Notes under the pieces: model-generated
Seen by the model: only the letters and a program-made list of their open reading frames with translations
What the model was told of the DNA's origin: nothing
The model's database searches: none
Part shown: in pieces, positions 55,286 to 64,000 of the stretch
Layout of the letters: every line of letters begins with the position of its first letter
Position numbering within the stretch: position 1 is the stretch's first letter
Assembly: GCA_027625915.1 (NCBI GenBank)
Contig: JANTQA010000023.1
Span: 8,184,001-8,248,000 of the forward strand
Direction of reading: 5' to 3'
Length of the DNA: 64,000 bases
Source: Anaeramoeba flamelloides
Lineage: Eukaryota > Metamonada > Anaeramoebidae
Translations under genes and position numbers: made by a program

Positions 55286-58200
55286 TTAATATTTGGATTT
55301 AAATCGAATTACAGGTGAAATACGAGATTTATTTGCGATTACTTGAAAAAAATAAATACTAAAGGGATCTTTAAAATCGATAAATTCTCTAATCCATAAT
55401 AACACATGAGAATATGTTTTGCCAAAATCTAAAAACGAATGTCTGAAGACGTCTGGTAAATAAATTTGCTTCTCGATGACATTTGTTCGTACATAAGACT
55501 TTAAAAATTCTTTTGTAATTGAAGATAATTCTTGTGATAAACTTTTTGAATGTATTGGTGCCAATATTGGACTTTCGGTTTTAAATGTAAACAAAGCAAA
55601 ATGAATTCTTGGATCACCAGTATCAAGCTGAAGCATTTTTAAGTGTTCTTTAAATTTATATTTAGCATGATTTTTATCATTTAGATAATAGGAGAGTTTG
55701 AAAATGCCATACTTGATATCTGCTAAGGAAAATAATTTGCCACCTATATTATATTTGGTTTCTATTAAAAAGTCTTCTAGTGAATTTTCATCGGTTGGTA
55801 TCGGGTTTAAAATCAAAGAATGGATGCTCATTGTATTGAAAATATTTATGAAAAAAGCTTTTTGATGGAAAGTGTCCTTATAAGCAAAATCGTCCAGGTT
55901 TATGGATTGTAATTTCGTCGTCTCTATTTCAAATTTTTGAAAAATTTTTGAATTTCGTAATTCTTCAAGAATTATTTTATTGTATTTCTGTGAATAATAG
56001 ATTCTAATGATGTCCAATAATATTTCCAATAAATATTCGCTAAAAACGCACGTATCTGTTATTTTCTCTTCAGATAAGATCTCGATATTCAAAGTTTTAA
56101 AAAGTCTGTGTTTGTGAATAATTACCCCCTCAAAAGTTTTATTTGACTTTGACTCCGTGTTTGAAATATGGTCACTTTCTAATAATTCAGCCATATAACC
56201 GCTTTTTTGAAAATTTTCATATAATTCTTTGCTTAATAATGTTTCTGTTTCTTTTGCAATTTCATCAAAAATTGTTGAGATCTTGCTTTCATTTTCAATT
56301 TGTTTCATGATTTTTTCATATTTTTCCGATTCAAGATTAATTGAAAAAATGCTATCTGGTTTTAAATACGTTGAAATTAAATAATTTATTAACGATTCAG
56401 AATTCTGAATTTTCAGAGAATTATTTATTTATCAGAGAATAATTTATTTACCAGAGTAATTAAGAAGAATGAAAAAAAGAAAAAGTTGAAGAATAATAAC
56501 ATGGAAAAAGAAAAAAAAAGTTAGATCATTAACTATATTGAAATAAATAATTGCAATTAAAAAAAATTATTTTTTTGGATTAAAAATAAGAATAAATTTT
56601 TTTCTTGATCTGATATGTTTTTTTTTTAATTATATCAAAGTGATTTTGTTGAAACATCAAATTGTTTTGATAGCAGAATTATCAATGTTTTTAATTTTGT
56701 TTTATAATTGATTTTCATTTTAAATTATAATTGATTTTAATTTTGATTTTATAATTGATTTTCATTTTACATTTTGGAATATATTTTTTGTAATGTAAAT
56801 GATTATCTTAATTTTTAAAACACTTATTTAATAATAATTCTAAGAAAAATAAAAAAATTGTGATTTTTATTTTTTATTATTGAAGAAGTGTAAATTACAC
56901 TCTAGTTGCCCTTTGACTTAAATTCCCTTTCAGAAATTTAAATGTAAAATTATAGATTCCACCTTTATTAATTAATGAAAATAGTTTCAAATTATCACAG
57001 TTTAAAATTATTTCATTAAGATTTATTTTTTGTAATTTGTTTTTGAAATATTGATCTCTCTTTTTTCATAGGAAAGGACGTACCCATAAAAAATGATCAA
57101 TATTTTCTATTATTTTCTTCTGTTTATATTTTAAACATAAAGGACAAAAGTTATCTGAATTGTTATTAATTAAATAGTAATATCTATTTAAGCAATTAGT
57201 AAATGACCTGAATTTTAGAATTGGTTGAGCTTGAAGGATAACTTAAATATTTTTGAGTTTTGATAAAAAGTTTTGATTTCCAATCATTGTGAAATATTTT
57301 TGTGGAGTGTCGTCAAGTGCCGTAGAGTTCTTAGACTGATTATAATTTTTGAAATAAAAAGAATATTTATGAAATTTTCTTTTTATTTCTAAAATTAAAA
57401 AAAAACTAACGAAAAGTGTCGTAGAGTGCCGTAGAGTGCCTAGGTTTTTCAAAATTCAAAAGAATAGAGTAAAATTAAAGATTTAACTCGATTCTTTTGA
57501 ATTCTGGAAAATGTAACGGCGGTTTTTTTAATTTTTGGAATGTAAAGAAAATTAAATAAATTTTCTTTACATTTCAAAAAGTAAAAAAAGCCTAACGACA
57601 TTCCCAACTTGTCGAATTCAGTTACTAATTATATGTTTATTTCTTATATATTTCAATTTTTAGTTCAATTAAATCTTTTGAATTCCAATTGATTTTGTTA
57701 TTCATTCGTTTGTTGAGTTATATTAATTTTTCAAATAAAGAAAGAGATAAATTTTTTGAATTAATTTTTGAATTTGAATTTTTTTTTATTTACTGAAATT
57801 ACCAATTTATATTTTTATTATTTTTCCTTTTACTTTTTTGGAGTTTCCTTTTTTTTTTCTTTCTAAAAAATAAAATTTATTTTTTTTTTGATTTTCATTA
57901 AAAAGTAGAGCAGAAGGAAAATAATCAACCATGGTGTTCTCTTTTGGTTGGCAAGGTATTGAAGATGAGAAATGGTGGTGGAAATTTAACTTCTTCTTCT
58001 ATATAATTGCCTTGTAATGGTGTTAACTTCTTGTTAGTGCAGTAATGATGGGTTTTTTTGTGATCATCTACTGTCAAGTATGGAATTACGCAAACCAGAT
58101 GAAAATGATGGTGGTGATTTAGAAATTCATGGCATAATGGACATAAAAGGAAGCAAACAATGGCACATTAAACACTTGGGTTACAACTTGATTTTTTAAA

Positions 58201-60047
58201 ATTAATTTTTTTCTTTTTTTGTTATTTTTTTACTCTCTTTTTTATTTCTTCCTATGACTTCTCTTTGTCTTGTCTTTGTTTAAAAATTAAATTTTTTATT
58301 TTGTTTTTTTGATTTTCTAAATTTAGTTTTATAAATCTGAAAAGAGATTCATAATTTGATTTATCATTAATTAATTATCAAATAAAAAAATGAAATTTTA
58401 TTTTTTTCAATTTTTTCATTGTCTGAATTTTCTTTTTATCTTGTTAAGAAGAGTCTAAAAGGAAAAAGATCAAGTTATTACTTAACAATGCCAAGATATT
58501 GAAACATAAAAGTAGGAGCAACTTTTAAATAAAAATCTAAAAAGGCAAAGGCAAAAAATATCAAGAATCAAAAAGAAAAAAGATTTAACAACAATTAAAC
58601 AAAGACACCCCAAATGAACCATTCATGATCAATTATTAAACTAAAACAAAATTAACCAAAAGTATCGTGGTTGTGATTTTGGGTATTTTTAATTAAACAA
58701 TAGTATTGTTTGGTTTTATGCTATTTTTTACGAATTACTTATTATAAAAATCTATTAAATTTTGATGTTTTTTTTTTATTTGTTTTTTTTTTTTGTTTTC
58801 AATTTTTTGCTTTTGATTTTGAACCATAAAAATAATTGGGTATATTCTTCCTATTTATAATCATGAAATCTATAATTTTATGCTTATATTTTTGAAATAA
58901 ATATTTAAGTTTTAGGAAATCTAGAGTGTAATTTACACTTCCTCCTTAATAATAATAATGAATTAAAATTTTTAAATAAATAGTGTTAATCGGTTGTTTA
59001 AATCGCGTCTATTTAGTATTTTATAAAAAATATTTCCAAGTTTCTGGTTTTACCATTGCTTTATTGTTATTGTTTTGATTGGTTCTAAAACAAAAATATT
59101 ATTTTTGAAAGCTTTTTAAGACAATTGAATTAGAGAAAATTTATTAAAATACAAATTTAATACATCAAGATTGATTTTATATAATTCAGGTAATATTAAA
59201 TTGTTGAAATCAAATTAAAATAACTTTTGTTATATCAACAAAATTGCTCAAAATCTTGAAAAAAACTATAAGAAAATATTTTGTTAATTATCCTTTGAGA
59301 TAATTTATTAAAAAAATTCAGTTCATCATATTGATTTCTTGTTAAAACTCGGTTTTTTTGTTTTGTTTTATTTGATGAAAATGGAATTACACAAATTATT
59401 TCAAAATTTTGTTTGTTAACATAATTATGATCGGCGATATCAAGAAAATGGTAATATTGAAATGAATTATTAAAGAACTATTTTAAAACAATAAAAAAAG
59501 AAGAATAAAAAAATAATAAAATGGCTGAATAAAATAAAAATAAAATGAAAGAAAAAAAAAAAAATAAAACAAACCAAATACGAAAAAGTCTTTTTAAATT
59601 CTAAATAATCTTCATAGAAAAGAAGGTATTCTGAAATATTTCTTTCGCTTAAATATTCACAATAATATTTGAAGCCAATTGGATGCTGTACAAGATCTTC
59701 AAATTTTGAAAATTGGGTTATTTCTTTCATCTTGGTAATTTTATTTGTACTTTGATTTTGATTCGAAAAAAAATTACTTTTAATTAAAAATCAGGATTAA
59801 TAAATAGGTAAAATAATATTAATTATTAAATTTAGAATGAATGGAAATAGTTAAATTAAAATTTCTTACTTTGATAAAATTGTATTTTGTAACTGTCCGT
59901 ATTCTTTTTCATCCTTTAAAAATATTTTAAATACAAATAAATTAATAAGAAGAAAAAATAATAATAATAAGTTAATATAGATATTATAATTATAAACAAT
60001 ACATGTGTATTTGTATGTAGGTACGTGTGTGTGTATATGTGTGTATG

Positions 60048-60084
<37 letters not shown>

Positions 60085-61453
60085 TTAAATTTGGAAATTT
60101 ATCACTTACTAATAAATGGTCTTTTTGAAAATTAGGATTCTTCATAAACTCTTTTAAATTCTTAATAAAGAATTTCAAAAAAAAAATATTATTTAATAAT
60201 TTTTTTAATTGAATTTTAATTGTAACAATTTCATTAACTAAAAAATTTTTTTTTGAAAAATTCACGATATTCTCTTTAATTTTATTGCAATTCTTCAATA
60301 GTAACTGAATTTGTTCCAATAACTCATTTTTTTCCGATTGGACTACCTGAAATTCTTTTGATTGTTTGATAATATTGGTCACTTTATCTTGAGCAATTTT
60401 TAATTCCTCTTCTTTTTCCGATAATGATTCTTTGAAGTTTTGTATAATTTTGATCATATTCTTTTGTTCGTTTTGTTTTTTTTTTAAATTGTGGACTATT
60501 AATTCACGTTTTGATGCAAATGTATTAGACCTTGATTTAAATCTTCCTTTTTTCTCCATTAATGCCTTTTTTTGTTCTGTTTTGTTTAAATCGCTTATAT
60601 ACTTGTTTATATCGGTGGCACTGATTTCCGTTATTGATTTCAACTTGTTTATTTGTAAATTAATCGTCTTTAGATCGTTTTTCATCATATTATTTAAAGA
60701 CGCAGAATCCTTGGTATGTTGGAAGATTTTTTCTGTGTCTTTTTTCATTTTTGTGTTATTTGCTTTCTTTTTAATTTCTTCAATTTCCTTTTGAAGCATT
60801 TTACATTTTTCATTTATTTGGTTAATTTCATTTCTCTGGATGAACAGTTTTTGGGGTTTATCAATTTTATTAATCCAAAGTTCATAGAAGATTTGTTTTC
60901 CTTTCACCATGGGAAAAATTTTGACAGCGCACCATATTTTGAAGATTCTTTTTTTTTCTTTTTCTTTTTCTTTTTCTTTATCTTTATCTGTTTCAATTTC
61001 AGTTTCAGTTTCGTTATCCGTTTCAGTCCCTGTTGTTGTCCCTGTTACTGGAAAGTTTACGTACGCTTCGTAATACTGACTTTGAACACTTGAAAGTGTT
61101 TCGTAACGAACTTGAACTTTTTTCTTTTTTTTTATATCAAAACGCCAAATGACATCCAAACCCTCTTTCTCGTAACATTTGTCTGAGTTTGAATAATCAT
61201 AAATTAAAGAAATTGAAGTGTTGTTTAAATGCTTTTGATTAATTGGGCAATGTAGCTCAAGAGGAGTGTTCAAAATTGTGGTGCTATCGCACCTGAAAAG
61301 ATCCAGAAGTTTTTCTGAGACGTATTGGATCGTTGTAAAATCATTGACAACCATGATACAATTTTCGGTTTTTAGGATTTTTTTGAAATGTCGCACCAAT
61401 CCTGATCTTTTGTATTGCTTTGGTATCTCTTTTAACCTCAATTTGTTTCCCAT
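55286..61453 (-). CDS. PAS-like / coiled-coil / RGS / DUF547 protein (four exons, 893 aa)
   Basis: Exons: 61453-60110, 59913-59870 (44 bp), 59749-59575 and 56404-55286. Donors are GTAAGT, GTAAGA and GTTTGT, acceptors are AAAG, AAAG and TCAG, and all phases agree (0, 2, 0). The N terminus MGNKLRLK may be myristoylated. Residues ~25-170 look PAS-like (ENCIMVVNDFTTIQYVSEKL). A repetitive Glu/Lys insert follows, then a long coiled coil (~205-440). The RGS domain is split: FEDLVQHPIGFKYYCEYL and EYLLFYEDYLEFKK in exon 3; NYLISTYLKPDSIFSINLES and IFDEIAKETETLLSKELYEN in exon 4. Then comes DUF547 (FHQKAFFINIFNTMSIHSLI, IGGKLFSLADIKYGI, DPRIHFALFTFKTESPIL), without the Cys many DUF547 members have after HFAL. 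Inferred role: GTPase-activating off-switch for a G-alpha, tuned by the PAS sensor. Intron 3 is ~3.17 kb and full of LINE pieces. The combination is confident by domain, less so by exact exon ends. Confidence 0.82.
56880..57810 (-). mobile_element. LINE 3' end, copy L5
   Basis: The minus strand gives INWNSKDLIELKIEIY, then palindrome cluster E, then YFTMIGNQNFLSKLKNI, CPLCLKYKQKKIIENIDHFL and a tail ending with AATTTACACTTCTTCAATAA. Every part has its counterpart in L2, including the position of the palindrome cluster. Several stops are present. Confidence 0.68.
57301..57598. repeat. Palindrome cluster E
   Basis: Unit c (57331-57411), a GTGCCGTAGAGTGCC spacer (57414-57441), unit a (57440-57519) and a second c-type unit (57520-57598, AAAGAAAATTAAATAAATTT core) ending in CCTAACG. 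Confidence 0.7.
57930..58190 (+). pseudogene. Unidentified gene-like pocket inside intron 3
   Basis: Less A+T-rich than its surroundings. Short frames read MVFSFGWQGIEDEKWWWKF and, in another frame after 58078, MELRKPDENDGGDLEIHGIM, then DIKGSKQWHIKHLGYNL. The frames do not join without stops. No family recognised; it could be a decayed gene fragment or cargo of an element. Confidence 0.25.
58448..58530 (+). repeat. Dispersed repeat shared with 35.94-36.02 kb
   Basis: GAAGAGTCTAAAAGG, ATCAAGTTATTACTTAA and CAAGATATTGAAAC are in the same order as in the 35.9-kb copy. Confidence 0.5.
58850..58945 (+). mobile_element. LINE 3' tail, copy L6
   Basis: About 95 bp matching the last bases of L2 and L5 (ATAATCATGAAATCTATAAT to GTGTAATTTACACTTCC), followed by AATAATAATAATGA. 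A very short 5'-truncated insertion, as LINEs often leave. Confidence 0.55.
60024..60084. repeat. (GT)n microsatellite in intron 1 of the RGS gene
   Basis: A GT/AT run, on the sense strand (CA)n, just inside the GTAAGT donor of intron 1. Confidence 0.85.
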
Positions 61454-62285
61454 TTTGATTTTTAAAAAATTCTCTTTTTAAAGAGAAAAGTTATTTATTG
61501 AATAAAAAATGAACAAAAAATGAATTTCCCTCAATTAAATATTTGGATTAAATTTTCCTCGATTTTGAATCATTTTGAGTTTTTTGTTAAGAAGTGAATC
61601 AGCGAGTAAGTTTCTTCTATTTAATGATTTGATCAATAAAGTAGGGAATTTTTTTTTAAATCAAACAATTTTTAATTCTCGAATTTTCAATTTTTAGTGT
61701 TTCTGCATTAGGTAATAATTCCTCTTATCTTTGAAATATTTCAAAACGATTGCAATACCTATAAAGAGGTGTATTGTTACAGCTGTTGTTTATCAAGATT
61801 ATTTTCATTGTCTCTCTTTGAAAATTTTGTTTCTAATGGTTTTTTTTATTTGTTAAAAATTACTTTTGATTTGTAAAAAAGTTTTTAATTTGACAAATAA
61901 ATATTTAAAATAGAATTTTGGTTCAATAGAATACTCAAAATGATTTCTATTGTGATGAAATTGACTTGAAATATCACAAGAGAATTATTCCAGATGTCTA
62001 AGAATAAAAATTATTGGATTTTTTTAAGATTGACAAATAGAATTATTTTTTTACAATAAAATCCCTTTTAATTAATATTTTGAACAACTCACTGATCCGT
62101 CATTTTTATTTTTATTACTCAAGTAGTGTTTGGGATAATAAAATCAAGTAAAATATTTTTTCACAATTGGTTTCCTATGAAAGAATTTCCAAAAAAAAAA
62201 TCTTGGTTGGTACAATGAAAAACACTTTTTTCTTCAAAAGAATGTGAGACTCTATATCGTTTTGTTGATTGAAATTACTTGGTAA
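61454..62285. other. 5' flank of the RGS gene
   Basis: A+T-rich, no promoter element assigned and no gene seen. Confidence 0.45.
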
Positions 62286-62542
62286 CACAAATCTTGTTTC
62301 TTGACTGTCCAATCCAAATTTATTTGTAGTCAAAGAAGTATTAGCTCGTTTGATCTTATCATTCAAAATTATCTTTTTAATGATAAAATACAAATCCAAT
62401 ATTTAGCTAATAATAAGGATTGGGAGATTTGTTTCACTTTCTTCTTCTCTTTTATCAAAGATCAAGTCAAAATCCAACTATTTCATAACCAAGCAAGTTT
62501 TATTAATTTCCTTTTAGAAGGGACTTTTAAGAGTTCTTTGTA
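62286..62542 (+). CDS. Possible exon fragment, unidentified
   Basis: An open frame without a start Met encodes SSFDLIIQNYLFNDKIQI, NNKDWEICFTFFFSFIKDQV and ASFINFLLEGTFKSSL, with more mixed composition than random A+T frames. TTTGTAG at about 62319-62325 could be an acceptor. No upstream exon was found and no family is recognised. Confidence 0.22.
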
Positions 62543-64000
62543 ATCTTAGAATTTTGTTTTTTGGAAAATAGAACATCACTTAAAGTCTTTTGTTTTCCAG
62601 TTGCTTGGTTTCAATTCAAAAATTGAAAGAAATCAAAATATTCAATAAGTTTTGATCGTGTGAAATATCACTTTGTCCTCTTTTTTAATTTGAATTCTTA
62701 AGTACTATTCATATTTTATGTTCCAGACATCTTGAAATAAAGTGTAATAACCAATAAAAATTATTTACAAGTTTAACAATTTAGGAAAAATCAAGATATT
62801 GTAATTTTGGATTGTTGATAGAGATGAATTCTTGAAAAAAAAAAAAAAAAAAAAAAAAAAGAAAAAAAACAACTATAATAAATTTAACTCAAAGAAAAAG
62901 AATTCATTTTAAATAAAAATCAAAAATCTTTCCTTATTGTTTTGGTTTTAACAGATCTGTTAGAAAATAGATAATTTTAAAAGCAAATAAAGATTTCCAA
63001 TAAAAATATTTTTTTTTCTTTAGTTTTAAATTTAAAAAATATCCTTATTTTCTTAATATAAATATAAATTAAATAAATTATTTGAAAATGGGTAATAAAA
63101 TTCATTTTGAAATTTGTTCCAAAATATACAGTAAAAATGTTTCTTAAAAATTTTTACAATAAAAGTTCTTCTATTAAGAAATAAAAATAAAACGGTTTAA
63201 AGGAGGGATAACTTTCTCAAATATTACATAATATGATTAATATATAATTGATTTTTTTTTATTTTTTCTTAATTATTTTTTTTATTCTGTTGAGTTCCCT
63301 TTTTAAATTAATTTATATCAAAATATATTCTATTAATATATATTAGCATATATATTTGTTTCAATATTAAATTGTTCAGTTAAAGATATGATTTTAATAA
63401 TTCAGTTCTGAACAAACTTACACTCTCAAAATTCGTAAAATGTACTTTTCAATTAAAATACTAATTTACTTTATTTTATTAGTTATTTATTTATTTATTT
63501 ATTTTATTTATTTTATTTTATTTTTTTTTATTTAATTTCTTAATTTTTTGTTTTTTTTTTTTTTTGGGGGGTAACATCCTCTGAATTAAATTTGGAGAAA
63601 TAATTTAAAAACTTTATTGGAAGTCATAAAAAGAAAAAAAAAAAGAAAATATGAATTTTTTTTTGTTTTACAAAATAAAATCAAAAAATTAAAAAAAAAA
63701 AATCAGGGTAAATAGAAAAAAATATATAAACAATTTTCTTTTTCTTCGGATTTTATTAATTAATATGATTTTATGGGATTATCAAGATAAAGTGGATTAA
63801 CCAGTGTTTTAATTTATCATCAAGAATTTATTACTGATATCGTGATAATCCGTGTTAATCATAAAATATCAATTATTTCATATTTATACATATATAAACT
63901 CTATTTTGCTAAAAGTATCTCATCCAAAAAAAAAAGAAAAATTCACTTTTTTTCATAAGAATCAGCAAAAATACGACTAAACTATTTTCCAGTCAAAGGG
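62543..64000. other. Intergenic with poly-A and TTTA-type repeats
   Basis: A26 run at 62835-62860 and a TTTA/TTTTA-type run at about 63483-63530. The last bases of the window (CCAGTCAAAGGG, 63989-64000) match the terminus of family R and may be the edge of a further copy. Confidence 0.45.

Larger units (their letters stand above)
56405..59574 (-). other. Intron 3 of the RGS gene (~3.17 kb) with LINE debris
   Basis: It lies between exons that rejoin the two halves of one RGS domain in frame. It contains LINE fragments at 56880-57810 (minus) and 58850-58945 (plus), a palindrome cluster, the 58.45-kb dispersed repeat, and an unexplained less A+T-rich pocket at 57930-58190. The other two introns are 196 and 120 bp. 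Confidence 0.7.

Noticed and set aside
57930-58030. Additional coding exon of the RGS gene within intron 3
   Set aside because: The protein-like frames are on the opposite strand and the RGS domain is already continuous when 59575 is joined to 56404.
60950-61000. TTTTTC repeat as an intron or microsatellite outside genes
   Set aside because: On the minus strand it is in frame and encodes the Lys/Glu run of the RGS gene's first exon.

Overview
The window is eukaryotic and very A+T-rich. It has long poly-A/T tracts, (TA)n runs, few genes, GT-AG introns and standard stop codons. The gene set fits a free-living amoeboid or flagellate protist: a heterotrimeric G-protein alpha subunit, a Wee1-type kinase, an ARM-PH-ankyrin giant, ribosomal protein eS24, an organellar Lon protease, dynein light chain LC8 and a PAS/RGS/DUF547 protein. 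The MGNK-type PAS start combined with an RGS domain and Asn/Glu/Lys-rich filler reminds me of Anaeramoeba (Metamonada), but that is a style match and not proven.

Layout. 1-4.2 kb: transposon debris, including a ~2.05 kb element with terminal inverted repeats. 4.3-5.2 kb (-): the first three exons of a G-alpha gene, whose second half is absent from the window. 5.2-11.3 kb: no gene, but a LINE remnant, a dispersed repeat and a fold-back element. 11.3-13.0 kb (+): two-exon Wee1-like kinase. 13-18.2 kb: gene-free with small DNA elements. 18.2-24.3 kb (-): single-exon 2,023-residue ARM-PH-ANK protein. 25.3-26.2 kb: two copies of a ~195 bp palindromic MITE. 27.8-28.5 kb (+): two-exon eS24. 29.5-33.8 kb: repeats, a LINE 3' end and MITEs. 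34.3-35.2 kb (+): single-pass membrane protein with an EGF-like segment. 36-43.7 kb: dense DNA-transposon debris, including an element whose ends are packed with TCGCGA words. 44.3 kb (-): tRNA-Leu(UAA). 44.6-47.8 kb (+): Lon with a probable organelle-targeting first exon. 48-51.1 kb: repeats. 51.56 kb (+): LC8. 53-55 kb: repeats. 55.3-61.5 kb (-): a four-exon PAS/coiled-coil/RGS/DUF547 gene whose RGS domain is split by a ~3.2 kb intron carrying two LINE 3' ends. 61.5-64 kb: mostly empty, with one possible exon fragment.

The G-alpha and RGS genes belong to the same signalling logic (switch and off-switch) but lie 50 kb apart on unrelated segments. There are no operons. The most unusual features are modular palindrome arrays bounded by CGTTAGG/CCTAACG and separated by GTGCCGTAGA-like 10-mers, which recur beside or inside LINE remnants, and the TCGCGA-tipped element. 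Exon boundaries were inferred from GT/AG sites, phase agreement and protein-family continuity. No alignment or transcript data were available, and repeat boundaries are by eye.
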